Positions 1 through 7,185 of a DNA stretch of 10,973 bases are shown here, in pieces. Where the stretch lies: assembly GCA_964353405.1 (NCBI GenBank), contig CAYGWJ010000388.1, forward strand, positions 1 to 10,973. Reading direction: 5' to 3'. The stretch comes from JBGLNJ01 sp964353405 (GTDB lineage: Bacteria > Chloroflexota > Anaerolineae > Fen-1058). The position numbers and the translations under genes were made by a program. The notes under the pieces are model-generated. The model did no database searches and was not told where the DNA came from. It worked only from the letters and a program-made list of their open reading frames with translations. Numbering within the stretch: position 1 is the first letter of the stretch; each line of letters starts with the position of its first letter.

Positions 1-467
1 CCGAGTGGGTCGTCGAGCAAAGCCAGGCAGCCGGCAATGTCTATTGCCATCAGCCACATCGTGAGCAGCACCATCGCGCCGATCAAGTAGTCGCCGTCTA
101 GAAAAGACATGGGCTCAAAGAACCAGAGTTGAACATCCCTCCAGAGGGCCGCCCAGCCGCGCTGCAAGTAGATGGCGAACTTTATCAGGACGAGCATCAG
201 GCCCAGTTCGGCCAGGCGGACCTGCAAGCGAAAAGTGGAAAAGAGGCGGCGCTTGCGCAACTGCCACTCGACGACGAGCGTTTCGACCGTCGCCAGCGCC
301 ACGACCCAGACCAGGTAGCCACCCTGCCAGCCCCCCAGCAAGAACTCGATGGACATCACCCAGCCGGCGGCGATGCAGACCACCAGCGCCGTAATCAACA
401 GCGGGCGAAAGACCAGCGCGGGCCAGTCAGTCTCTAGAGTGGATTCGGGCGCCTGGTCATCATTCAT
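1..467 (-). CDS. Multi-pass membrane protein, N-terminal part (possibly DUF4129-type partner of MoxR/DUF58); runs off the window
   Basis: The frame is open from an ATG at 467 to the window edge, giving 155 residues with no stop. The ATG overlaps the TGA of the upstream DUF58 gene (ATGA), which implies translational coupling and supports the start. A short acidic N-terminus (MNDDQAPEST) is followed by hydrophobic stretches at about residues 15-40, 47-60, 84-96 and 130-150, separated by a basic segment (QLRKRRLF), so this is an integral membrane protein. In MoxR-DUF58 clusters the next gene is commonly a membrane protein with a C-terminal DUF4129 or transglutaminase domain. The aromatic N-terminal helices here resemble the DUF4129 proteins of Chloroflexota, but the diagnostic C-terminal domain lies outside the window, so the family is an inference. 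The coding frame itself is well supported by the overlap and the membrane-protein composition. Confidence 0.72.
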   Translation of the reverse strand, partial: MNDDQAPESTLETDWPALVFRPLLITALVVCIAAGWVMSIEFLLGGWQGGYLVWVVALATVETLVVEWQLRKRRLFSTFRLQVRLAELGLMLVLIKFAIYLQRGWAALWRDVQLWFFEPMSFLDGDYLIGAMVLLTMWLMAIDIAGCLALLDDPL

Positions 468-1690
468 CGCCACACGTCCAAATCATGATCGTCCGTCACC
501 CAGTGCGCCGGGATGCCGATCTGTTCCAAACGACCGCGCAAACCATGAAACGCGGCCAGGGGGTCCGTGGCGACGAGCAACACGTGTACGCCCCGCCGCC
601 GCATCTGCAACAACGCTTCCTCCAGGTGCAGGCTTGCGCCGGGTGTGATGATGACGGCCGTGCTGCCCCAGCCCAGCCTGGCGCTGGCCTGATCGAGCGA
701 TTGGACAAAAAGAGTCGTGTCCGCCAGCTCGGCTCGCGCCAAAACTTGCAGCAATCGCATCAATTGGTCGCGCCCGCGCACAGGCGGGATGACTTGCAGG
801 CCCACCTGCTTCGTCACCGCGTCCATGCCCAGCACCGCCAGTCCCACCGGCTGCCGCCGCTCGATGAGATGCGCGGCGACGGACGCAGCCACGACAATAC
901 TCATCTCGCTCGACGTCACGCGGCTGCGCAGCGCATACTCGCCATCGTTCAAGTTCAAGATGATCATGGCATTGAGCGCGATGGCCGGTTGAAAACGCTT
1001 GACCTGAAGTTGATCCGTGCGGGCGCTGCTCTTCCAATGGATTTGTCGCAAGCTGTCCCCGGGGGAGTAGTCGCGCACTCCAAAGAAACGGCTGGGGTCT
1101 TCGAATATGCGCCGCTGGCTGGCTAGATGGCCAAAGGGAAGCTGCGAAGGCACGCTGGACGCCAGACGACTCAACGGCACCACGCGGGGATAGACGATGA
1201 ACGGCTGGGCGGGCCAGGTCGCTTGGCGCCTGGGCGTCAAATCAAAATAGTCACCGGTCACAAGGCTGAGCGGCCCCAGCATATAGTAGCCGCGCCGCTG
1301 GCACTTTAATGGATACTCGAGCGCCGCTCGCTCTTGAGAAGCCAACGATACAACGCGCTGCTCAAAATTGGGGACGTGCAGATCGAGCGGCAGGCTCTCG
1401 TGCAGCTTGAGCCAGAGCACCGGCCAGCGTCCCTGGTTACGCACATCCAGCCGGGCCTGCACCACTTCGCCGTGAAAAGCCCGCTCAGGAAAGCGCCGCT
1501 CGATGCGGAGGCCGGTCAACGCCTGCCGCATCCAGATGATCGTGAGCAGCCAGAGTCCGACCAGCACGTAAGCCAAATAAAAGAGGCTGTCGCTGCCGGT
1601 GAGAAATGCGACGACGATAACGACGATCAATAACGGGAAAAGATTCACAGCCGGTCGTCTTTTTCCACGAAGGGACAGGGTTTGCCCCAT
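464..1690 (-). CDS. DUF58 family protein, membrane-anchored, with vWA-like C-terminal region
   Basis: The protein has 408 residues. A basic N-terminus (RGKRRP) is followed by two hydrophobic segments at about residues 16-31 and 36-54, which probably place it in the membrane with the bulk cytoplasmic. The DUF58 signature lies at about 203-232 and reads FGVRDYSPGDSLRQIHWKSS, followed by AR and a basic stretch. The preceding region (about 60-170) has the beta-rich look of the extracytoplasmic-type fold seen in family members. The C-terminal half contains alternating hydrophobic strands (AMIILNLND, VGLAVLGMD, STAVIITPG, VHVLLVATD) consistent with the von Willebrand A-like fold reported for DUF58 proteins. 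DUF58 proteins work with MoxR ATPases, and the ATPase gene lies 48 bases upstream. The biochemical role is not established for most members. The ATG start at 1690 has a GGGAG Shine-Dalgarno 11 bases away, inside a palindrome (see the separate entry). Confidence 0.92.
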   Translation of the reverse strand: MGQTLSLRGKRRPAVNLFPLLIVVIVVAFLTGSDSLFYLAYVLVGLWLLTIIWMRQALTGLRIERRFPERAFHGEVVQARLDVRNQGRWPVLWLKLHESLPLDLHVPNFEQRVVSLASQERAALEYPLKCQRRGYYMLGPLSLVTGDYFDLTPRRQATWPAQPFIVYPRVVPLSRLASSVPSQLPFGHLASQRRIFEDPSRFFGVRDYSPGDSLRQIHWKSSARTDQLQVKRFQPAIALNAMIILNLNDGEYALRSRVTSSEMSIVVAASVAAHLIERRQPVGLAVLGMDAVTKQVGLQVIPPVRGRDQLMRLLQVLARAELADTTLFVQSLDQASARLGWGSTAVIITPGASLHLEEALLQMRRRGVHVLLVATDPLAAFHGLRGRLEQIGIPAHWVTDDHDLDVWR

Positions 1691-1692
1691 GC

Positions 1693-1710
1693 ACCCGGGA
1701 ACTCCCAGGT
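1693..1710 (-). promoter_or_regulatory. Imperfect palindrome over the DUF58 ribosome binding site
   Basis: The 18 bases ending two bases before the DUF58 ATG form a near-perfect inverted repeat. In the minus-strand transcript, ACCUGGG and CCCGGGU can pair (one G-U) around a four-base AGUU loop. The only visible Shine-Dalgarno (GGGAG) sits in this stem and loop. Folding would hide the ribosome site, so DUF58 translation could depend on ribosomes arriving from moxR. The pairing is seen directly; any regulatory effect is inferred. Confidence 0.35.
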
Positions 1711-1738
1711 ATGCGGACTTGCCAGGGGTTGATGAGGA

Positions 1739-2695
1739 TTACCGGGTGTCCTTCGTGGAGGCCAAAGTCAGCTCCACGCTGTCCAAAATGTCATGGACGA
1801 TCTGCGCCGCCGTTCGACCGCGCAGCGCGCTTTCCGGTTTGACCAGCAAGCGGTGCGTCAGCGTCAGCGGGACCATCGTCTTGACGTCATCGGGCAAAAC
1901 AAAATCGCGGCCTCGCAGCGCAGCCAGTGCCTGCGATGTCTTGAACAGCGCCAGACTGCCGCGCGGACTGGCTCCGAGTGCAAGATCGGGATGCTGGCGG
2001 GTGGCCTGCACCAATCGCACGGTGTAATCCTCGACCGTCTCGTCCACGTGGATTTCCCAGACACTCCGCGCCAGTTCGGGCAACGCCTCCGCTTGGGCCA
2101 CCGCACCCAGTGATTCAATCGGATGCTCGCGCTGCAATCGGCGCAGGAGACGGCCTTCCTCGGCAGCACCAGGATAGCCCAACGCAAGCCGCAGCAGGAA
2201 ACGATCCAACTGGGCTTCGGGCAGAGGGAAAGTGCCTTCATACTCGATAGGGTTCTGCGTCGCCATGACGATAAAGGGACGCACCAGCGGATACGTCACG
2301 CCATCCACCGTCACTTGCCGCTCGCCCATCGCCTCCAGCAGCGCAGACTGGGTGCGCGGTGTGGCGCGGTTGATCTCGTCGGCCAGCAGAACGTGGACAA
2401 AGGCCGGGCCAGGTCGAAACTCAAATTCGCGCGTCTGCTGATTGAACACGCTCACGCCGGTGATGTCGTTGGGCAACAGGTCGGGCGTGCATTGCAGCCG
2501 CTTGAAGGAGAGGCCGAGCGAAGCCGCGACGGATCGCGCCAGCATCGTCTTGCCCACGCCGGGAACATCTTCGACAAGCACGTGACCTTCACACAAAAGC
2601 GCCACCAACACCATCTCGATGGCGGACCGCTTGCCGACGATGACCTTTTCCACATTGGCCGTGACTTGCTCGGCGAAAGATTGAACGGGGGTCAT
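1739..2695 (-). CDS. MoxR-family AAA+ ATPase
   Basis: The protein has 318 residues from the ATG at 2695, the usual length for a MoxR ATPase. Walker A is at 41-50 (VEDVPGVGKT), Walker B at 103-110 (LLADEINR), sensor 1 at 145-149 (ATQNP), the conserved PEAQLDRF segment at 159-166, and the sensor 2 arginine in GASPRG at 241-246. The small alpha-helical lid follows and ends at 318. MoxR ATPases act as ATP-driven chaperones that insert metals or mature and activate partner proteins, typically with DUF58 and vWA partners; the DUF58 gene lies directly downstream. A GTG at 2701 in the same frame would add two residues. I prefer ATG 2695 because GAGGTGA precedes it by two bases, in the same arrangement that precedes the neighbouring pseudouridine synthase. 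The target of this complex cannot be told from the sequence. Confidence 0.95.
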   Translation of the reverse strand: MTPVQSFAEQVTANVEKVIVGKRSAIEMVLVALLCEGHVLVEDVPGVGKTMLARSVAASLGLSFKRLQCTPDLLPNDITGVSVFNQQTREFEFRPGPAFVHVLLADEINRATPRTQSALLEAMGERQVTVDGVTYPLVRPFIVMATQNPIEYEGTFPLPEAQLDRFLLRLALGYPGAAEEGRLLRRLQREHPIESLGAVAQAEALPELARSVWEIHVDETVEDYTVRLVQATRQHPDLALGASPRGSLALFKTSQALAALRGRDFVLPDDVKTMVPLTLTHRLLVKPESALRGRTAAQIVHDILDSVELTLASTKDTR

Positions 2696-2730
2696 GTTCA
2701 CCTCACTCCAGGCCCAAAGCGCAAGAGTGT

Positions 2731-2751
2731 AAAAAAGCGCCTTACGGGCGC
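2731..2751 (-). terminator. Intrinsic terminator after the pseudouridine synthase gene
   Basis: In the minus-strand transcript, GCGCC and GGCGC (2751-2747 and 2741-2737) form a five-base-pair all-GC stem around the loop CGUAA. A run of six U follows at 2736-2731. The loop contains the UAA stop codon of the pseudouridine synthase gene, so the gene ends inside its own terminator. The stem is short, so termination may be partial, and the moxR start is only about 36 bases further on. Confidence 0.62.
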
Positions 2752-3599
2752 GGATGGCGGGCCCTGGGATTTCGCCTTGGGCGCAAAGACAAGGGTTTAT
2801 CCTTTGAAGGCTCGCCCGTGGAATGTCGTGGGCTGCGCCGAGAGGCCGGATTCGATAATTGCTTCAACTCTTTAACCTCGCGCGCGGTCAAGCGCCGCCA
2901 CTGGCCCATCTTCATATTGCCCAGCTTGAGCGGCCCGATGCGGACGCGAATGAGCTGCCGCACCGGATGTCCCAGCAGCCCGGCCACGCGGCGAATCTGT
3001 CGCTTGCGGCCCTCGCGCATGACGACGCGCAGCCAGGCGCCGTCAGACTTTACCCGGGTGTGCATTTCTTCGACCTGGGCCGGCAGCGTGCGCCCGCCGT
3101 CGTGCGTCTTGTCGTCCAGGTCGGGCAGCTCGACGCCGCGCCGCCAGCGATCAAGCGTTGCTCCATCGGGGTGGCCCATCACGTAAACCTGGTATTCCTT
3201 TTCATGCTCGTAACGAGGATGCGTGAGCAGATTCGTCAGCTCGCCGTCGTCGGTGAGCAGCACCAGGCCCTCGCTGTCGGCGTCCAGGCGGCCTGCCGGA
3301 ACGAGATGCCCTTCGACGGGCACCAGGTCGCGCACGGTCTTGCGCTCCAATTCGTCGGACACCGTGCTGATGACATTGGTGGGTTTGTAGAGGGCGATAT
3401 AAGTGTGCGAGGCTGTGACGTGAACGCGCTTGCCATCCACCGTGATGTTGTCGCGCGCCGGGTCGGCGCTGTCGCCCAGCCTGGCCTGCTGGCCGTTGAC
3501 GCGCACACGCCCTTGGCGAAGAATGTCTTCGCACGCACGGCGGCTGCCATAGCCCGCCGAGGCCAGAATCTTTTGGAGACGTTGCGCGCTGCCTTCCAT
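2742..3599 (-). CDS. rluB: rRNA pseudouridine synthase, RsuA/RluB/RluF family
   Basis: The protein has 285 residues. An N-terminal S4 RNA-binding domain spans about 6-55 (RLQKILASAGYGSRRACEDI, then RVRVNG). The catalytic domain carries the family signature PAGRLDADSEGLVLLTDDG with the nucleophilic aspartate at residue 106. It also has the KEYQV segment at 134-138 and the basic RNA-contact motif REGRKRQIRR at 195-204. Family members convert specific uridines of 23S (RluB) or 16S (RsuA) rRNA to pseudouridine; the RluB-like length and motifs favour 23S rRNA, but the exact site is an inference. Residues 251-285 form a basic, proline- and serine-rich tail, probably disordered, as seen in many GC-rich bacteria. 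The ATG at 3599 has GAGGTGA three bases upstream. The gene has its own promoter in the divergent intergenic region and ends in a terminator. Confidence 0.94.
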   Translation of the reverse strand: MEGSAQRLQKILASAGYGSRRACEDILRQGRVRVNGQQARLGDSADPARDNITVDGKRVHVTASHTYIALYKPTNVISTVSDELERKTVRDLVPVEGHLVPAGRLDADSEGLVLLTDDGELTNLLTHPRYEHEKEYQVYVMGHPDGATLDRWRRGVELPDLDDKTHDGGRTLPAQVEEMHTRVKSDGAWLRVVMREGRKRQIRRVAGLLGHPVRQLIRVRIGPLKLGNMKMGQWRRLTAREVKELKQLSNPASRRSPRHSTGEPSKDKPLSLRPRRNPRARHPRP

Positions 3600-3660
3600 A
3601 GCTCACCTCACACATGACCGCTCAGGGCAGTCGGCTGCCAGCCGTTTGTGATCATCTTCC

Positions 3661-3690
3661 ATTGTAGCACGACCGGAATGATTCCACCAA
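3661..3690 (-). promoter_or_regulatory. Sigma-70-type promoter for the pseudouridine synthase gene
   Basis: On the minus strand, TTGGTG (3690-3685) is followed after 18 bases by TACAAT (3666-3661), a good -10 box. Transcription would start near 3654, giving a leader of about 55 bases. That leader contains a perfect five-base-pair hairpin (CGGCT / AGCCG, 3632-3644). A perfect 11-base palindrome, GGAATGATTCC (3675-3685), overlaps the last base of the -35 box and fills the start of the spacer; it could be an operator. Confidence 0.55.
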
Positions 3691-3711
3691 CGGTGCGGCG
3701 GTGCGCCACGT

Positions 3712-3740
3712 TTGCGGTACAGTGTTGGAAGGTGTAGAAT
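3712..3740 (+). promoter_or_regulatory. Sigma-70-type promoter for the tricorn protease gene
   Basis: TTGCGG (3712-3717) and TAGAAT (3735-3740) are separated by 17 bases. The predicted start of transcription is near 3747, about 25 bases before the ATG at 3772. This also makes an upstream TTG start at 3751 unlikely, because it would leave almost no leader. Confidence 0.55.
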
Positions 3741-3771
3741 CTGACCAGCCTTGATCAACAGGAGATGCTCC

Positions 3772-6700
3772 ATGCCGTCTGGATACTATCGCTACCCCAC
3801 GCTTCACGCCGATAACGTGGTCTTTGTCTGCGAAGACGATTTGTGGTCCGTGCCGGCGGGCGGCGGCATCGCCCGGCGGCTCACGTCGAACCTGGGACCG
3901 GCCACGCGCCCCTGGCTTTCTCCCGATGGAGACCAACTTGCGTTCGTCGGCTATGAAGAGGGCCAGGCCGAAATCTATCTCATGCCGGCGTTGGGCGGAC
4001 AGGCCCGGCGGCTCACGTTCGTGGGCGGAGGCGTGTGCGTCACCGCAGGCTGGACCGCGGCCGGCAAGATCATCTTTGCCAACAATGCCGGGCAGCCGTT
4101 CCGATTCGTGATGCATCTCTACACGGTAGATGTGGAAGGCAATCCGCCGGAGCGCATCAACCTCGGCCCGGCGCAAGCGATTGCTTATGGCGCGTCGGGT
4201 GGGATCGTCATCGGACGCCATACGGACGACCCGGCACGCTGGAAGCGCTATCGCGGTGGGACGGCGGGACAACTCTGGATTGATCCCACTGGCTCGGGTG
4301 AATTTCAGCCTTTGATTCAGCTCAAGGGCAACCTGGCCTCGCCGATGTGGATAGGCGACCGCATCTACTTTGTCTCAGACCACGAAGGCATTGGTAATCT
4401 CTATTCGTGCCGGCCTTACGGCGACGAGGTGCGCCGCCACACCGACCACGAAGATTTTTACGCGCGCAATCCCTCGACCGACGGCAGGCGCATCGTCTAC
4501 CACGCCGGCGCCGACTTGTATCTCTTTGACCCGGCCACCGACAAGACCGCGGCCATCCCGGTCGAGTTTCATTCGCCGCAGACGCAGCGGAATCGCAAGT
4601 TTGTCAGCGCGCGCCGGTATCTGCAAGATTGGGCGCTTCACCCGCAAGGCCAGCACACGGCCATCTCTACGCGCGGCCAGGCCTTTTCCTTCGCCAACTG
4701 GGAAGGCGCGGTGCACCAACACGGCGAACCCAACGGCGCGCGTTATCGTTTGCCGGAATGGCTGTGCGACAAGGAGCGGTTGATTGCCGTGACGGACGCG
4801 GGCGGCGAAGAGTCGTTCGTCATCTTGCAGACGGACCAAGAACCCAAAATCCTGTCTGGCCTTGACATTGGCCGCCCGGAGGCGATTGCGGTCAATCCCA
4901 AGAAGGATCAAATCGTCTTTAGCAATCACCGTTACGAGCTGGTCTGGCTCGATTTGACGACGCGCGAGCTGCGCGTGATTGACCGCGGCAAATCCGCGCC
5001 CATCGCCGGGTTCGATTGGTCGCCCGATGGCGAATGGGTGGCCTACAGCGTGTCGGTCTCGCTGCAAGTGATGGCGCTCAAGCTGTGGCAGGCTGCCACC
5101 GGGCAAATCCTGCCGCTGACGCGGCCCGTGTTGCGCGATGTGGCCCCGGCCTTTGATCCGAACGGCAAATATCTCTATTTTCTCTCCTACCGCACCTTTG
5201 ACCCGGTCTATGACAATCTGCACTTTGACTTGAACTTTCCGCGCGGCATGAAGCCCTACCTTATCACGCTGCAAAAGGATTTGCCTTCGCCCTTCATCCC
5301 CGTCCCCAAGCCGCCCGAAGAGAAGAAGGAAGATGAAGAGAACGGAGACAAGCAAGACGGCGGCGAGTCCGAAGAAAAGAAAGAGGAAAAGAAAAACGGC
5401 CAGCCGATCCAGATTGACGTGGAAGGCCTCGAGGCGCGCATCGTCGAGTTTCCTACCTCGGAGGGTCTGTACGGCCGTGTCCTCGGCATCGCCAAGGGCA
5501 AGGTGCTCTACTCGCGCTACCCGATCGAAGGTGCGCTCAACCAGTCGTGGCTGCCCGACGAGCCCTCGGCCAAGGGCGCGCTGTTGGTGTATGATTTTCA
5601 AGAGCAGAAAGAAGACACACTCATTTCCAGCCTGGGCGATTTTCGAGTATCGCGCGACGGCAAGACGCTGATCTATCGCGCGGGCTATCGCCTGCGCGTT
5701 CTCAAGGCCGGAGAGAAACCCGACAATCATTCCGACGACGGCCCCAGCCGCAAGAGCGGCTGGCTCGACTTGAGCCGCGTCAAGGTATCGGTGGTGCCGG
5801 GCGCCGAGTGGCGGCAGATGTTCCGCGAAGCGTGGCGCTTGCAGCGCGACCAGTTCTGGACGCCGGACATGTCGCAAGTGGACTGGCTGACGATTCACGA
5901 CCGATACCTGCCGCTGGTGGATCGGGCCAGCAGCCGCTCCGAGTTTTCCGATTTGATGTGGGAGATGCAGGGCGAGCTGGGCACGTCGCATTGCTACGAG
6001 CTGGGGGGCGACTATCGCCCCGAGCCGGATTATGATCAGGGCTACCTGGGCGCGGATCTCGTTTACGATGCTGTCGCAGAATGCTGGCGCTTTGCCCACA
6101 TTGCGCAGGGCGACCCGTGGGACGAAAAGAGCGATTCGCCGCTCAACGGACCGGGCATCAACGTCAAGCCGGGCGACCAGCTCATCGCCATCAACGGGCG
6201 CAAGCTTTCCCGCTCGGCGCCGCCCGAAGCGTGCCTGGTCAATCTGGCTGGAAGCGAGATCACGCTGACGGTCAGCCACCCCTCGGAGGCCTCGCCGACG
6301 CGCACCGTGACCGTCAAAGCGTTGAAGAGCGAGACATCCGCGCGTTACCGCGAATGGGTCGAAAACAATCGCCGCCGTGTGCACGAAGCGACGGGTGGGC
6401 GCGCGGGCTATGTCCACATCCCCGACATGGGCGCGCGCGGCTATGCCGAGTTTCATCGCGGCTTTCTGGCCGAAGTGGACCGCGAAGGTTTGATCGTTGA
6501 CGTGCGCTTTAATGGCGGCGGGCACGTCTCGTCTTTGATTTTGGAAAAGCTGGCGCGGCGGCGCATCGGCTATGACACATCGCGCTGGGGCCAGGAGCCG
6601 GAGCCTTACCCGCCTCAATCGGTGCTCGGCCCGATGGTGGCGCTCACCAACGAGCACGCCGGGTCGGATGGCGACATTTTTTCACACGGGTTCAAGCTGC

Positions 6701-7023
6701 TCAACCTGGGGCCGTTGCTGGGCAAGCGGACGTGGGGCGGCGTCATCGGCATCTGGCCACGGCATTCGCTGGTGGATGGAACGGTCACCACGCAGCCCGA
6801 GTTTTCGTTCTGGTTCACAGACGTGGGCTGGGGCGTGGAAAACTATGGCACCGACCCAGACATTGAGGTGGACAACACGCCGCAGGATTACGCTCGCGGC
6901 CTGGATGCGCAGTTGGAGCGCGCCATCGCCGAGACGCTCAAACTGATGGAGGCCCATCCGCCCAAACGCCCAACGTTCGAAGGCAAGCCGAGCCGCGCGC
7001 TACCCAAGCTGCCAGCCAGGTAA
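3772..7023 (+). CDS. Tricorn protease homologue (peptidase family S41)
   Basis: The protein has 1083 residues from ATG 3772, with AGGAG seven bases upstream; tricorn of Thermoplasma acidophilum is similar in length. It shows the tricorn domain order: two beta-propellers with TolB/WD-like repeats (about 1-310 and 325-680, e.g. LSPDGDQLAFVGY, WSPDGEWVAYS), a C1 domain (about 690-750), a PDZ domain (about 760-870, PGINVKPGDQLIAINGR) and the C2 protease domain. The active-site residues are present: Ser739-His740 in GTSHCYE (tricorn Ser745-His746), nucleophile Ser965 in AGSDGD, and Glu1023 in VENYGTDPDIE. Asp935 lies about where tricorn has its S1 Asp936, suggesting cleavage after basic residues (inference). 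Tricorn degrades peptides released by upstream proteases into short products in the cytoplasm. No signal peptide is seen. A Lys/Glu-rich linker at 513-544 interrupts the second propeller. No aminopeptidase partner gene is adjacent. Confidence 0.93.
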   Translation: MPSGYYRYPTLHADNVVFVCEDDLWSVPAGGGIARRLTSNLGPATRPWLSPDGDQLAFVGYEEGQAEIYLMPALGGQARRLTFVGGGVCVTAGWTAAGKIIFANNAGQPFRFVMHLYTVDVEGNPPERINLGPAQAIAYGASGGIVIGRHTDDPARWKRYRGGTAGQLWIDPTGSGEFQPLIQLKGNLASPMWIGDRIYFVSDHEGIGNLYSCRPYGDEVRRHTDHEDFYARNPSTDGRRIVYHAGADLYLFDPATDKTAAIPVEFHSPQTQRNRKFVSARRYLQDWALHPQGQHTAISTRGQAFSFANWEGAVHQHGEPNGARYRLPEWLCDKERLIAVTDAGGEESFVILQTDQEPKILSGLDIGRPEAIAVNPKKDQIVFSNHRYELVWLDLTTRELRVIDRGKSAPIAGFDWSPDGEWVAYSVSVSLQVMALKLWQAATGQILPLTRPVLRDVAPAFDPNGKYLYFLSYRTFDPVYDNLHFDLNFPRGMKPYLITLQKDLPSPFIPVPKPPEEKKEDEENGDKQDGGESEEKKEEKKNGQPIQIDVEGLEARIVEFPTSEGLYGRVLGIAKGKVLYSRYPIEGALNQSWLPDEPSAKGALLVYDFQEQKEDTLISSLGDFRVSRDGKTLIYRAGYRLRVLKAGEKPDNHSDDGPSRKSGWLDLSRVKVSVVPGAEWRQMFREAWRLQRDQFWTPDMSQVDWLTIHDRYLPLVDRASSRSEFSDLMWEMQGELGTSHCYELGGDYRPEPDYDQGYLGADLVYDAVAECWRFAHIAQGDPWDEKSDSPLNGPGINVKPGDQLIAINGRKLSRSAPPEACLVNLAGSEITLTVSHPSEASPTRTVTVKALKSETSARYREWVENNRRRVHEATGGRAGYVHIPDMGARGYAEFHRGFLAEVDREGLIVDVRFNGGGHVSSLILEKLARRRIGYDTSRWGQEPEPYPPQSVLGPMVALTNEHAGSDGDIFSHGFKLLNLGPLLGKRTWGGVIGIWPRHSLVDGTVTTQPEFSFWFTDVGWGVENYGTDPDIEVDNTPQDYARGLDAQLERAIAETLKLMEAHPPKRPTFEGKPSRALPKLPAR

Positions 7024-7085
7024 CCCTCATCCCCGGCCCTTCCCCCATCGCGCCGCAAGGCGCGCGACAGGGGAAGGGAGAGGGT
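7023..7085 (+). terminator. Compound GC-rich palindrome after the tricorn gene, probable terminator or dispersed repeat
   Basis: This 63-base structure begins at the last base of the stop codon. Outer arms ACCCTC (7023-7028) and GAGGGT (7080-7085) pair, middle arms CCCTTCCCC (7037-7045) and GGGGAAGGG (7070-7078) pair, and the tip is CGCGCC-GCAA-GGCGCG (7049-7064) closed by a GNRA tetraloop. No clear U run follows, so it may stop transcription by structure or protect the mRNA end rather than act as a classic intrinsic terminator. Pyrimidine-arm palindromes of this kind are often dispersed genomic repeats, which cannot be tested from a single window. Confidence 0.5.
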
Positions 7086-7088
7086 ACA

Positions 7089-7131
7089 TTTGAAATTTGA
7101 AAATTGGTATTTGGTATTTGATATTTGATAT
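7089..7131. repeat. AT-rich tandem heptamer repeat
   Basis: Six seven-base units stand almost in register: TTTGAAA twice (7089-7102), one A, TTGGTAT twice (7104-7117), then TTGATAT twice (7118-7131). The tract is strikingly AT-rich beside the GC-rich palindrome on its left and supplies the -35 element of the next gene. Confidence 0.75.
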
Positions 7132-7146
7132 TTTCTATGGTATCAT
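7118..7146 (+). promoter_or_regulatory. Sigma-70-type promoter for the Roadblock/LC7 gene
   Basis: TTGATA (7118-7123) and TATCAT (7141-7146) each match the consensus at five of six positions and are 17 bases apart. Transcription would start near 7153, about 33 bases before the ATG, with AAGGAG six bases upstream of that ATG. The -35 box is part of a heptamer repeat unit, so changes in repeat number would keep a -35 box but could move it. Confidence 0.62.
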
Positions 7147-7185
7147 CTTTTACGTCTTGGTCCATTCACGCACAAGGAGACATTC

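Noticed and set aside
485..1126. 213-codon plus-strand open frame opposite the DUF58 gene
   Set aside because: It is antisense to a gene with a clear DUF58 signature and shows no domain; the composition is typical of a shadow frame.
3751..3771. TTG start adding seven residues to the tricorn protein
   Set aside because: The ATG at 3772 has AGGAG at seven bases and begins the conserved N-terminus. The TTG would start only a few bases after the predicted transcription start.
4375..6657. 760-codon open frame on the minus strand opposite the tricorn gene
   Set aside because: It is a composition effect in GC-rich DNA. The plus-strand frame carries all tricorn domains and catalytic motifs, while the antisense product shows no recognisable domain.
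7089..7131. Heptamer tract as a CRISPR-like or phage-type array
   Set aside because: The units are seven bases, contiguous and without spacers. It is a simple AT-rich tandem repeat.
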